Assembly (NCBI GenBank): GCA_963775245.1
Contig: CAVZID010000016.1
Location: 192,964 to 256,963 of the forward strand
Direction of reading: 5' to 3'
From: CAVSWT01 sp963775245
Lineage (GTDB): Bacteria; Bacteroidota; Ignavibacteria; Ignavibacteriales; Ignavibacteriaceae
Length of the DNA stretch: 64,000 nt
Made by a program: the position numbers and the translations under genes. Each line of letters starts with the position of its first letter. The stretch's first letter is position 1. This document shows positions 28,701-37,332 of this stretch, one piece after another. The notes beneath the pieces were generated by a model. That model saw only the letters and a program-made list of their open reading frames with translations, did no database searches and was not told the origin of the DNA.

Positions 28701-29517
28701 AAGCATTTGCCGGAGCGTTTTCAGTACCTTTGTATACAACATCTACTTTTTTAAATATTACATTACTCAAAGGATTTGAAACAGAATAAGCCCAATAAGT
28801 TTCCTGTACTTCAAGGCCAATAGGAGGTGTACCATAAGCATTTGGAGCAATTGAATCATCATAATGAATCCATATTGTCTGAGATGCACCGGGAATGCCA
28901 GGGATATCTGTATCGGGTTCATAAATCCCATCACCGTTTACATCCTCATAAGGAGCTCCTTTGGCTGCTGGCCATTCTTTCCAATCTTTTTCATATTGTG
29001 CACGTATAGTAGCAATATCGCCTTCCGTAACTTGCGAAGCATCAAGCGGATAATTTTGATAATAGAAAAAATTCGCAGCGTCATTAGTTAAATCAGCAGT
29101 TTTGTAATCTGGCCTTACTCTATATATTCTATCTATTGCTTGAGTACCATTAAAATATGTATTGCCACCGACTCTTAGAGTTGGAGAGCCTCCATCATCA
29201 ACCAAACCTCCCCAAACTATACCTTCCTGAAATATACCACCAGCGGTTCCTTTGGGAAATGCATCGCTCCAAGATCCACCATACAGTGCGTTATGAAACC
29301 CGTTATCTTGAGTAAAGGTGGTAATATTATTTATATCCATTAAAGTAGTTTGCGGGTCATCCTGTATCTTTGTGGATTTCTGTAATTTTTTGTTGTTCCT
29401 ATCTTTTGGATTCTCCTTTGAATATGTACCATAAGGAGCCGCCAAAATAAATAATAGAACCAGCATTGAACTCATCCATAGTCTTGAGGACAAGCTATGT
29501 TTATTTAATCTAATCAT
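25726..29517 (-). CDS. Very large exported protein with calcium-loop-like motifs and variant T9SS-type C-terminus (module 2)
   Basis: A 1263-residue protein with an N-terminal signal segment (about 12-32). It is paralogous to the module-1 protein: both have FPKGTA, VGG, IYRVRPD, a D-N-D loop (DVNGDGIYEPDTD, about 192-204) followed by IPGIPGA, then EVQETYWAY and a long fibronectin-like middle (KGYAFQGYNIYQYPD, EYYYGVTAYGYNPD). The last 95 residues repeat the module NKINVFPNPYYG, VTFSHLPDRATIRIFDLSG, PVASGVYIAYIDMP and KLAIIQEQQ. The start sits behind GGAGG. It is flanked by a TonB receptor (66 bp) and a PorV-like gene. Probably secreted or surface-anchored; activity unknown. Confidence 0.8.
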   Translation of the reverse strand: MIRLNKHSLSSRLWMSSMLVLLFILAAPYGTYSKENPKDRNNKKLQKSTKIQDDPQTTLMDINNITTFTQDNGFHNALYGGSWSDAFPKGTAGGIFQEGIVWGGLVDDGGSPTLRVGGNTYFNGTQAIDRIYRVRPDYKTADLTNDAANFFYYQNYPLDASQVTEGDIATIRAQYEKDWKEWPAAKGAPYEDVNGDGIYEPDTDIPGIPGASQTIWIHYDDSIAPNAYGTPPIGLEVQETYWAYSVSNPLSNVIFKKVDVVYKGTENAPANASIKDFYLVQWADPDIGQYTDDFAGCDTTLNLGYSYSSSTQDAVYQSVGLAPAALGYDFLQGVAQYTGNMSDSAIINLKWRKGYKYVNSKPLTSYTYFASGGAWGDPDGQDPNGTPQWYNLMRGFLPRPAYPSASPFPGNVGGTSAGGVGTYLLSGDPLTRTGFIDGIAEGPGDRRIVNTTGPFNMVKGDTAEIVVATIGGIGSTNLSSVSVLKFNDIFAQYAYDQLFDLPNFTKPVVSFTQQDREIVLNWDNNTATSLELSAPKGYAFQGYNIYQYPDASFNLKNAVKIATFDKKDNITTIFDNQFDEASGLVLNLPVQQGTDIGLQRYMDITKDAVRNKPLRNGQEYYYGVTAYGYNPDTSGTLPFKALESTPEQITAVPQQANPGITYGEKTGNVIDVTHSTGLADGSPSVTIVDPAKTTGHKYQVYFTSRQEIRNENGDWGPASARTGLRKADTLSSASIDLAAVYGPEAGTLELSCSLSFDSPDYDYVDGVLMTFPAGTHIISAPNFEGGNGTLAPLIVGNKVVIGDTSARSGNGPFAGGEEWTIIIQHNPSDLPLNVSWKVFDDGYGGGPIDAEGTSQVTEVGKASRLAKYWNLKDVTANVIKLQNRSEINGTDLFPRRSDIPIDLGINASPVVDGFQINMDAGYDAPIVPFSYSIKSDAGSVVRTGSSPSDTRTIFANYTLYGLPTSWAADGFGFGTTEINKLQQDYEIRYTGVIRDTVINGRNIKYVSSGGQMATIFSTVAGAGGLADHPMNPNPGTAAPFLIRVPFEVWNKDTKKQVNIMFRDRSQDLAADPFYAWYPDDRNYLVIVNTDYDPKHVFSTTDPAAVSDATWIVVIYSTRLVMGDVVTITYANPVQIGVDSYDFSLPVATTYSANVAKDEVNKINVFPNPYYGTQNRETTREGKYVTFSHLPDRATIRIFDLSGVLVRTIEKNDPTQFSQWNLQNNSNYPVASGVYIAYIDMPNLKTTKVLKLAIIQEQQILRVY

Positions 29518-29583
29518 ATTAAAACCTCCAATTTAATAGGCTTTTAACTTTATGTTTTTATTTTTCACAAATTTATGTTACTG

Positions 29584-32500
29584 TTAAAAATCAAGAGTAA
29601 CAAAAATACCGGCAACGATCTGCCTTGGGGTACTAAATGTATCAAATCCTTTTGCATCAATAAAACTTTGCCTGTTAACTAAATTCAAAGCGCTGTACAA
29701 ATCGGCAAATCTCTCTGTATACCTTGAACCAGAAATAATATTTGTAGCGTCGCTGGAAGATAAGAATCCATCATTATAAGCATTGCCGGTTTGGTCATAA
29801 ACATTAATTACATTTTTAGTATTAAGTAAGTTCTGAACATACACGTATAAATTACAATCTAAATTTGCAATCGGAACAGTTTTATCTATTCTAATATCAA
29901 GACTATATACCCAAGGAGTTGAAGATGAATTCATAGGTTCAGCAGGTTTTCGCTGTCTTGTATCGCCAGCTATTACACCGCCGGTCCATGCTGAATTTTG
30001 ACCAAGGCCAGTTGGCTGAGCCAAAGTATATGGATGTCCGCTGTTAAACGTAAAGAGAACATTTACACCTAGTTGTGAAAGCACCGGGCCTCCATCATCT
30101 TTACCAAAACGGTAATCTAACGAAATAGAACCTCTGTGAGTTTGATCATAATCTAACGGAATAATAACTGTTGGAACACCAGAACTAGTCTGTACAGATC
30201 CAAATGCACTTGCAGCAAATGAATTTGTACCTCTTGCATCAGAATAAGTATAATTTACTTCTGCTCTAACTCTTTGTACTCTTCTTATCTTCAAGCTTAA
30301 TTCTAATCCTTTGGTTTTAGAAAAGTCCTGATTTAGATAAACTGGATAACGGGCCACCTGGGATCCAGCAACAACAGGCTGAAAAGCATAAACTAATTGG
30401 CCATTTATATCTTTATAAAATGCAGTAATATCAATTGCTGCGAAATCAGTAAATTGCTGTGAGAAGCCTATTTCATATTGGGTGGTTTTAATAGGTTCAG
30501 GGTTATAAGCAATAGGGTCTAAGAAAGCGAAACCACCTATTAACTGTGCTGCCGACTGATGTACACCTCTGTAAGCAACGTCAAGACTTGGTGATTGAAC
30601 AAATTTTCCATATTGCATATGGAAAACTGTCTGATCAGTAACCGGGAATGAAAATCCTAAACGAGGACTTACATACTGATAAATTGTTTTTACATTGGAA
30701 TAATTGGGTAAGTGCGTAACTGTATTATAAGTAGGATTTGTAGGATCAGCAAAAGCATAGCTGTCCATATTCATATAGTCAAAACGCAAGCCTGCATTAA
30801 TTATGATATCTTCAGTCTCGAATTTATCTTGCACATAACCAGATAAAAATAAAGGATGTTTCGGGGCATAAGGCCCTGATTCTATTTTATCTCCGAATAG
30901 ATCATATCCATAGTTATTAAATATTGAATATTGTGTATTCTGCAGAAAAGCTATAAAGTCTGATGTATTTCTAACATTGTCTGGGTTCAAACGAATATTT
31001 GATAGAAGAGACGGCATAGAACCAACCCTATAACGCCTTACTGTCCATCGTTGTACTGATCCACCAACCTTAATATCATGTTTGTCCATCTGTGCTGTTA
31101 AAGCTAATGAACCGCCGATATAATTATTATTATCTTTTGTATATGATATTTGTCCAAAGTTGCCGCCAATTTGACCAATGATAGGATCACCAACAATTAA
31201 AGTTCCTGGCCTTAAGAATGGAAAGCCATAAAAATCATAAGCATCAGGTTGAGATGTATATGATGAATTAGTCCAACCATATTTTGCAGCTTCAAGGCTA
31301 TCACTATATGCAAGTAAATCATCTTTAAAAGTCGGATCGTATGTTTTCCTACGTTGATCTACATAATTTACAATACCTTCAACGAAAATTTTGTCATTAA
31401 CAAGATAAGTACCTTTTAGATTTAATAATAAATTTGATCTATCAGTTAATGGTAATCTTTCTTGATTAAAAAGATTAATTATATTTTGATAATTAAATCT
31501 CTGACGCTGCCATGAAAAATCGCCTGAAAATTTAAGAATTAAAGGTTTCAAATCTGCCAGGGCTGTACCCGAAAGAGTATATCTTTTTTGCATATTCCCG
31601 GGTATATTTCCACCTTTCCATGTTAATATCTGGGAATCACTTGTATTCCCGCCATAAACTCCTGTATCAAATACCCTTGTTGTATCAAATAAAGCTCCAT
31701 CACCGTATGCTGTTGGATTTCCATCAAAAAACATTGGATTAAAATCCCTTACAAAATTGTTTTCGCCAGAAAGAAATATTTTAACTTTATTTGAAATTAG
31801 CGGGCCGCTCAATGTTAATACATAATCAGAATATCCGTAAGAATATGTATTTAAAAATTTATCACCCGGATAATTTCCAAAATCATCTGTCTCTGTTCTT
31901 AAAGAAACATTGTATTTATCTTTACCTGTCTTCAGATTGGACTGTATTATACCAGCGTTAGCATTTCCAAATTCTGCATTATATCCGCCAGCCTGGATTA
32001 ATATTTCCTGTACAGCATCCGGTGTAACTGTTATAAGCGAACCTCCAGTTCTATCAAGCATATTCTTAACATCTGCACCTTCCAATACGTAGCCAGTTTC
32101 ATCAGGCCTGCTTCCTCGTATTGTGATCATGTTATTCTGATATACAACTCCGGGCTGTAAAGCTGCTATAACATTAAGATTACGTGTAGGTAATGTCTCA
32201 AGATCTGCAGATTCAACTATTCTAACGGCATTGGTAGAACTTTTTTGAATTAATGGCCTTTTGGATACTATTACCACATCCTGTGTAGCGATAGTTTGAG
32301 AAGGAACAGAAAAGTCCACTTGTTGTGTTAATCCGGTTATTACTTGAATATTTTCAATAGTAACAGCTTTATAACCAATAAATGAAGCTTTTATCGAGTA
32401 AACCCCAGGCGGAACTAAATTAATTTGATACTCTCCATTGGCATCAGTTGCAGCTCCATAATTCGTATTTAGAATTATAATGTTTGCTCCAATTAACGGT

Positions 32501-32613
32501 TCTCCCGTTTGTTTGTCTGTAACTTTACCTACTATTTTTCCTGTTTGTGCAAACACATTCAGACCAAAAAGTAGAAGGAAAAGTATAGTTACAGTAAAAA
32601 ATTTCTTAAACAT
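29584..32613 (-). CDS. TonB-dependent receptor with carboxypeptidase-regulatory-like domain (module 2)
   Basis: A 1009-residue receptor with a signal peptide to about 22, a regulatory-like domain (KIVGKVTDKQTGEPLIGANI, ATDANGEYQI, IKASFIGYK), a plug (about 130-230, with ITIRGSRPDETGYVLEGA and AGGYNAEFGNANAGIIQS) and a barrel ending IVAGIFVTLDF. It matches the module-1 receptor in length and in many barrel segments (PRLGFSFP(I/V)TDQTVFH, YGKFVQ.PSL, KTTQYEIGF.QQ). It starts behind CGGAGG and follows a DUF4397-like lipoprotein gene by 71 bp. A role in importing a substrate or in displaying the downstream cargo is possible. Confidence 0.9.
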   Translation of the reverse strand: MFKKFFTVTILFLLLFGLNVFAQTGKIVGKVTDKQTGEPLIGANIIILNTNYGAATDANGEYQINLVPPGVYSIKASFIGYKAVTIENIQVITGLTQQVDFSVPSQTIATQDVVIVSKRPLIQKSSTNAVRIVESADLETLPTRNLNVIAALQPGVVYQNNMITIRGSRPDETGYVLEGADVKNMLDRTGGSLITVTPDAVQEILIQAGGYNAEFGNANAGIIQSNLKTGKDKYNVSLRTETDDFGNYPGDKFLNTYSYGYSDYVLTLSGPLISNKVKIFLSGENNFVRDFNPMFFDGNPTAYGDGALFDTTRVFDTGVYGGNTSDSQILTWKGGNIPGNMQKRYTLSGTALADLKPLILKFSGDFSWQRQRFNYQNIINLFNQERLPLTDRSNLLLNLKGTYLVNDKIFVEGIVNYVDQRRKTYDPTFKDDLLAYSDSLEAAKYGWTNSSYTSQPDAYDFYGFPFLRPGTLIVGDPIIGQIGGNFGQISYTKDNNNYIGGSLALTAQMDKHDIKVGGSVQRWTVRRYRVGSMPSLLSNIRLNPDNVRNTSDFIAFLQNTQYSIFNNYGYDLFGDKIESGPYAPKHPLFLSGYVQDKFETEDIIINAGLRFDYMNMDSYAFADPTNPTYNTVTHLPNYSNVKTIYQYVSPRLGFSFPVTDQTVFHMQYGKFVQSPSLDVAYRGVHQSAAQLIGGFAFLDPIAYNPEPIKTTQYEIGFSQQFTDFAAIDITAFYKDINGQLVYAFQPVVAGSQVARYPVYLNQDFSKTKGLELSLKIRRVQRVRAEVNYTYSDARGTNSFAASAFGSVQTSSGVPTVIIPLDYDQTHRGSISLDYRFGKDDGGPVLSQLGVNVLFTFNSGHPYTLAQPTGLGQNSAWTGGVIAGDTRQRKPAEPMNSSSTPWVYSLDIRIDKTVPIANLDCNLYVYVQNLLNTKNVINVYDQTGNAYNDGFLSSSDATNIISGSRYTERFADLYSALNLVNRQSFIDAKGFDTFSTPRQIVAGIFVTLDF

Positions 32614-32684
32614 AATTTCCTCCGAAAATTTTTATTTTTTTTAAACTCATCAGATAAGAAAATTTGATTAAAATAACTGACATC

Positions 32685-33107
32685 TTAATATGTATACCCA
32701 TCTAGGCTTTTCTTAAAGGATCGAACTAGATCAAATCCTACTGTATCCGTTCCCTGAACCTTATATGTAGTATCTTGGACAATGGTTACAGTTATTTTAG
32801 AATCAGTATCTAAAGATAAAACTTGTTGTACGTTTGGTCCGCTAGTATATTTCGCTGATATATTTCTTGATCCAGAATTAACTACTGTATACGAAGAAGT
32901 TTTTCCTGATTGCACAGATGCAACCTGGCTGCCATCTATGGTAATAGTAGCATCAACGCCTTGCACACTGTTTACAAATCTAACTTGACTTTTATATGTT
33001 AAGGTTTGAGGAATATTTTCAACTGTAGTATCCACACACCCAACGAGATAAAATATTAAGCTGATACCAAATATGTATAAAAGCTTAAGCTTATAAGCTT
33101 TATTCAT
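32685..33107 (-). CDS. DUF4397-like lipoprotein at the head of module 2
   Basis: A 140-residue lipoprotein. The ATG behind TAGGAGG is chosen; a longer frame starting 13 codons upstream lacks such a site and would spoil the signal peptide. The signal ends at LVGC. The mature part has VRFVNSVQGVDATITIDGSQVAS, then SSYTVVNSGSRNI and KITVTIVQDTTYKV, which resembles the Ig-like DUF4397 fold. It lies 71 bp upstream of the module-2 TonB receptor on the same strand and is probably cotranscribed with it. It has no counterpart in module 1. The role is unknown. Confidence 0.68.
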   Translation of the reverse strand: MNKAYKLKLLYIFGISLIFYLVGCVDTTVENIPQTLTYKSQVRFVNSVQGVDATITIDGSQVASVQSGKTSSYTVVNSGSRNISAKYTSGPNVQQVLSLDTDSKITVTIVQDTTYKVQGTDTVGFDLVRSFKKSLDGYTY

Positions 33108-33567
33108 ATAACCTCCTAAAAAAAGTTTAATGATGGTTTTTAGCACTAATGGTGAATTTATTTATATAGTTTTGATTTTACTTGGTCTAAGTAGTTAAAC
33201 ATTTAAAATATGGTGCTGCCATTTATTTTATTCAAAATAAATGTGGAGAGTTTTAAAGAAAAGAATTATAATAAATTAAACTGTAAACTTCTTTTCAATA
33301 TTTCTACCTATGCACCTTTATTTAATTAAAAATTGTTTCCTATTTAAAAGACTCTTTTATAGTTGACATACAACACATATTTAAAAAACTTATTGAATAA
33401 AATTAAGTTTTTTACTTTTCAACATTTCAATACATTAAAATATGACGATTTTTTTTACCCTGCAAATTAATCGACGATTTTTTTTTCTCTTGAAAAAGGT
33501 AAAAAATATTCCATTCTATCTTTTCTACCGCTAAATTAATAATATTATGGTAATTTCAACTATTTGA
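33108..33567. other. AT-rich promoter region with duplicated A-tract motif
   Basis: Some 460 bases without a gene, upstream of the module-2 operon and downstream of the EamA gene. Two copies of GACGA followed by 8-9 T lie at 33444 and 33473, 29 bp apart (AAAAAAAATCGTC on the operon strand). They may be bent-DNA or regulator sites. No terminator for the EamA gene is obvious. Confidence 0.4.
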
Positions 33568-34467
33568 CTAACTAGGATTTTTTACTATTTTTGTCGCTTG
33601 CTTTACAATTATTACCCCTAAAAAGATTATTCCCGCCGCAATTATTATTGTAATTGTTATTTGTTCATCAAGTATAAGCCAGCCCAGAAACAATGCTATA
33701 ACAGGATTTATGTACGCATAAGTTGAAACTAAAGAGAGTGGCAAATGTGCTATCGCATAGATATAAGAGCCATATCCTATCAATGAGCCCATTATTAATA
33801 AATAAGAAAATGCTAAGAAACTCTCGTAGTTGAAATGAAATTTTGCTGCTTCTCCTAACAAAAGCCCTAACGCGGTTTGTGCAATTCCAGCTATAAACAT
33901 TTGAACTGATGATCCAACAAATAAAGGTATGTTAACTTTTTTATACTTTGAATATATGGAACCAAATGACCAGCATATTACGGACCCGGTTAAACATAAC
34001 ATTCCTATTGCATAGGATGAATCAAAATAATTTTTTATGTCATGACTAAAAATTAAAACCGCCCCAGCCAATCCAAATAATAGCCCTACAATAATTTTTA
34101 AATTTAATTTTTGTCCGAGGCCTGATATTGCTTCTCCTCCCACCATCCAGAATGGGAGTGTAGTTAGGAACAATGCAGTGATTCCGCTAGGAACAAATTT
34201 TTCTGCAGTAACTACAAGCCCATTACCGCAGCCAATTAATGCTAATCCAACTACGGACAAATTTAAAAGGTCTTTCCCTCTTGGTAATTTTACTTTTTTA
34301 ATTTTAAAATAGATTAGAAGCGCGCTGCCGGCTGTAAGCCATCTAAGCCCTGCAAAAAGCATCGGCGGCAAATGGCCCACTCCAATTCTAATTGCTAAAT
34401 AAGTAGTTCCCCAGATTATGCAAATAGCAATCCAGGCGGCATAAGCTTTTAAATTTTCTTTTGACAA
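33568..34467 (-). CDS. EamA-family (drug/metabolite transporter) exporter
   Basis: A 299-residue protein with about ten hydrophobic segments in two homologous halves, the EamA/DMT layout. N-terminal WGTTYLAIRIGVG and RWLTAGSALLIYF, and the second half with LIGYGSYIYAIAHLPLSLVSTYAYINPVIALFLGWLILDE, are typical of the RhaT/YdcZ-like exporters of amino acids or metabolites. The likely start is a TTG behind AAGGA. It stands alone, upstream of the DUF4397-like gene but 460 bp away from it. The substrate cannot be deduced. Confidence 0.9.
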   Translation of the reverse strand: MSKENLKAYAAWIAICIIWGTTYLAIRIGVGHLPPMLFAGLRWLTAGSALLIYFKIKKVKLPRGKDLLNLSVVGLALIGCGNGLVVTAEKFVPSGITALFLTTLPFWMVGGEAISGLGQKLNLKIIVGLLFGLAGAVLIFSHDIKNYFDSSYAIGMLCLTGSVICWSFGSIYSKYKKVNIPLFVGSSVQMFIAGIAQTALGLLLGEAAKFHFNYESFLAFSYLLIMGSLIGYGSYIYAIAHLPLSLVSTYAYINPVIALFLGWLILDEQITITIIIAAGIIFLGVIIVKQATKIVKNPS

Positions 34468-35061
34468 AAAAATCCTTCAAAAATAATTAGAGGATAATGA
34501 GTTTTTAATAATCAATAATTGTTTAAGAATTTAAAACCAAACATAATAAAAGAATAGGTGCCGGGTGACAATAAAATAAAATTTACTTTCTTAAATATTC
34601 GGATTATTAGTTTAAAAAAATCTTGTTGACTGTTGAAATCTTTTTAGCTATGTTAAATCAACGTTACTTCCACTTAATAATTTCCAGTAAAATTACACCT
34701 TTCCTGTTATTAGATCATTTTTTGTTATTGCTTAGAAAACGTATCCAATTGTTTAGGGTTTCATTTTCAATTCAGTATTAGTTCTTTAATTATAATTAGA
34801 AAGGAGGCCTGCTGACCACAGAATTATTATATATATAATCGTATCTAATATTAATCTCGATTCTATTTCTAAAAACAAATTCATCTTTCACATTATATAA
34901 TTGGAACAAGAAATCGAAGCCATCCTTTCAAAAAAGGATTATAGTTCTTTTATTTAAACAAAATAAAGTGTCAGCTAAATAATCGGAGGGATTATGAATA
35001 CTTCATAAATGATAAAAAAACTCTAACTATTAAATAACTCTTTTTTTAAATAATTAATAAA
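34468..35061. other. Long AT-rich intergenic region
   Basis: Nearly 600 bases between divergent genes with no convincing gene. It contains an isolated strong ribosome-site-like AAAGGAGG at 34799 without a following reading frame, a small hairpin ATCCTTT-CAAA-AAAGGAT at 34922-34939 with a T-rich tail, and two tiny reading frames near its end. It probably holds the promoter and leader of the ScyD-like gene. Confidence 0.45.
34994..35026 (+). other. Two tiny adjacent reading frames behind a strong ribosome site
   Basis: GGAGGGATT is followed by ATG and a four-codon frame (MNTS, stop). The next codon is another ATG opening MIKKL, stop. The second looks like the start of a lipoprotein signal peptide. 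They may be a leader-peptide arrangement or the decayed former start of the ScyD-like gene, which now begins about 50 bases further on. Confidence 0.3.
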
Positions 35062-35076
35062 ATGGAAAGTGAGAAA

Positions 35077-36225
35077 ATGAAACGTAGAATAATTAGCGTT
35101 GTAAGTATTCTTGTTTTATCAATCTTAACTTTTTATTCATGTAATGATAAAACGAATACAGCCACAGAACCAATCTCAAATAATTCACAAAGTTTAAATA
35201 AAAAACCCGTAGTAAATGCTTCTATTTCAGTTTTTGCTACAGGATTAAATAACCCGCGCGGACTTACGTTCGGGCCTGATGGATATCTTTATGTTGCAGA
35301 AGGCGGCTTAGGTGGTGGCCTAACTACAAAAGATACTCAATGTATGCAAGTGCCTGGAGCCGGACCTTATTCCGGCAATTATAATTCACGTATCTCTAAA
35401 ATAAGCCCTAACGGCACACGCTCAACAGTTATAGATGGCTTGCCATCCAGTCAAACTAATCTCCAACTTGGTTCTTTGGTCAGCGGAGTTGCGGATGTTG
35501 CTTTTGTTAATGGGCAACTTTATGGTATAGAGGCTGGGGCTGGTTGCTCACATGGTTTGGAAGGTACAGATAATACTATCTTTCGTGTTAATTCAAACGG
35601 TAAAAAAACAGATATAGTAAATCTAAGTGATTATCAGAAAGCTAATCCTGTTAAAAATTCCGAACCAGATGATTTCGAACCCGATGGAACATGGTACAGT
35701 ATGATTAGTCTCAGGGGGAATCTTTATGCTGTTGAACCAAATCATGGTGAGTTAGTAAAAGTTACACCAAGCGGACATATTAATCGAGTGATAGATGTTT
35801 CTGCAACCCAAGGGCATATTGTTCCCACTGCACTGGCTTATCATGGAAATTTTTATATAGGAAATCTTAGTACTTTCCCTGTAGCAGTTGGTAGTTCAAG
35901 CATTTTTAAAGTCACACCAAGTGGACAAATTAAAAAAGATGCGGGTAATGTTACAACTGTCCTAGGTATTGCTTTCGACAATAAAGATAGAATGTATGTT
36001 TTGGAATGTGTCCCGTCGAATGGATTTCCAATGACAGCGCCCCCAACCCCTGGCAAAATTATACGTTTTGAACCCTCCGGCAAGCAGGAAGAAATTAACA
36101 CTAATGACCAGCTATTTCTTCCAACGGCAATGATATTTGGACCTGATGGAGCCCTTTATGTTTCTAATCATGGATTTGGATTTCCGGAAGGAGGAGGCGA
36201 AATATTAAAGATCTCTCTAAACTAA
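35077..36225 (+). CDS. ScyD/ScyE-like beta-propeller lipoprotein
   Basis: A lipoprotein of 382 residues if read from the second Met (MKRRIISVVS, lipobox TFYSC); an ATG five codons upstream at 35062 is also possible but weakens the signal peptide. The mature protein has six-bladed-propeller motifs: FATGLNNPRGLTFGPDGYLYVAEGG, RISKISPNGTRSTVIDGLPS, FRVNSNG, LVKVTPSGHINRVIDV, IFKVTPSGQIKK and IFGPDGALYVSNHGFG. This is the ScyD/ScyE family, named after scytonemin genes of cyanobacteria but widespread in other bacteria without that pathway. Probably a periplasmic or surface binding protein. A terminator follows. Confidence 0.82.
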   Translation: MKRRIISVVSILVLSILTFYSCNDKTNTATEPISNNSQSLNKKPVVNASISVFATGLNNPRGLTFGPDGYLYVAEGGLGGGLTTKDTQCMQVPGAGPYSGNYNSRISKISPNGTRSTVIDGLPSSQTNLQLGSLVSGVADVAFVNGQLYGIEAGAGCSHGLEGTDNTIFRVNSNGKKTDIVNLSDYQKANPVKNSEPDDFEPDGTWYSMISLRGNLYAVEPNHGELVKVTPSGHINRVIDVSATQGHIVPTALAYHGNFYIGNLSTFPVAVGSSSIFKVTPSGQIKKDAGNVTTVLGIAFDNKDRMYVLECVPSNGFPMTAPPTPGKIIRFEPSGKQEEINTNDQLFLPTAMIFGPDGALYVSNHGFGFPEGGGEILKISLN

Positions 36226-36267
36226 ATAGAATTTAGTATTATTTGTTATAGGTAGGTTATTAAGAAA

Positions 36268-36300
36268 GGCAGAAGATATTAATTTCTTCTGCCATTTTTT
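36268..36300 (+). terminator. Rho-independent terminator of the ScyD-like gene
   Basis: A 9-bp stem (GGCAGAAGA / TCTTCTGCC) with an 8-nt loop followed by ATTTTTT, 42 nt after the stop codon. Confidence 0.88.
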
Positions 36301-36417
36301 ATTTAGTTAATTTCACACCTCTAAATAAAATACCGTTCATCAAGTAACTATTGTATTTTAGTAAATTGTAATTTAGTTTCATCTCATTCTTTTCAGATAA
36401 TTACAAAGTTTATTTAA

Positions 36418-37278
36418 ATGATATCTATTAAAAACGTTACAAAAAAATTTTCTGAAGTAACTGCACTTGATAATATTTCTCTTGAAATAAAAGAGAAAGA
36501 ATTCTTTGGTTTGCTTGGCCCAAATGGTGCAGGCAAATCTACCTTGATGAACATATTGATTGGTTATTTAAATGCTGACTCCGGGGAAATATTAATCGAT
36601 GATGAAAAAATTTCAACTGAAAATCTTGAGATAAGAAAAAAAATTGGATTAGTTCCTCAATCTCTTGCCCTCTATGACGATATATCTGCACAAGAAAATA
36701 TGGAAATTTTCGGCTCTCTTTTCGGAATACCTAAAAAAACTCTTCAATATAATATAGCAGAAAAGCTAAATATGGTTGGGCTGTTTGACAGGAAAAAAGA
36801 TAAAGTAAAAAATTTTTCCGGCGGCATGAAACGAAGATTAAATTTAGCTGCGTCAATTCTACATGACCCAAAAATAATCTTATGTGATGAACCTACTGTT
36901 GGTATTGATCCGCAATCACGCAATGCAATTTTTGAATATCTTGAAAAGCTTAATGATGACGGCAAAACGATTATTTATACAACTCATTATATGGAAGAAG
37001 CGGAAAGGCTCTGCAGCAAGATTGCGATTATTGATTTTGGAAAAATTATTTCTTCGGGAACTCTACAGCAATTACTGGAAGGACTCGAATTCAATCAGAC
37101 AATTTCAATAAATAAAAATCAAGTTACCGAAAAGAATAAAGATATATTCAAACCTTTTGGGGAATTAATTGATGAAGAAGAAAAGTTTGAACTTAAGCCA
37201 ACAGATGGATTTAAGTTATCTGAATTTTTTAATGAAGTCGAAAAAAATAAAATCAACTATTCATCTATTAAATATTAA
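36418..37278 (+). CDS. ABC-2-type exporter ATP-binding protein
   Basis: A 286-residue cytoplasmic ATPase with Walker A (LLGPNGAGKST), Q loop (GLVPQSLALYDD), signature (NFSGGMKRRLNLA), Walker B (IILCDEPTVGID) and switch His (YTTHYMEEAE). The C-terminal 60 residues form the small extra domain found in ABC-2 exporter ATPases. It is followed after 54 bp by the matching permease. Together they would drive export of a drug-like compound, lipid or polysaccharide; the substrate is not evident. No classical ribosome site is visible before the ATG. Confidence 0.95.
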   Translation: MISIKNVTKKFSEVTALDNISLEIKEKEFFGLLGPNGAGKSTLMNILIGYLNADSGEILIDDEKISTENLEIRKKIGLVPQSLALYDDISAQENMEIFGSLFGIPKKTLQYNIAEKLNMVGLFDRKKDKVKNFSGGMKRRLNLAASILHDPKIILCDEPTVGIDPQSRNAIFEYLEKLNDDGKTIIYTTHYMEEAERLCSKIAIIDFGKIISSGTLQQLLEGLEFNQTISINKNQVTEKNKDIFKPFGELIDEEEKFELKPTDGFKLSEFFNEVEKNKINYSSIKY

Positions 37279-37332
37279 TAAGCCTTCACTTGAACTTTTA
37301 TTTCTTCATTTGACCGGAAGGAGATTAAGGGA

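Noticed and set aside
12575..33107. SusC/SusD polysaccharide utilisation locus
   Set aside because: The receptors are not accompanied by a SusD-like lipoprotein or glycoside hydrolases; partners are DUF4249, rhodanese-like, PorV-like and giant cargo proteins.
35077..36225. Scytonemin biosynthesis locus
   Set aside because: Only the ScyD/ScyE-like propeller is present; no ScyA, ScyB or ScyC partner is near, and the family is widespread outside that pathway.
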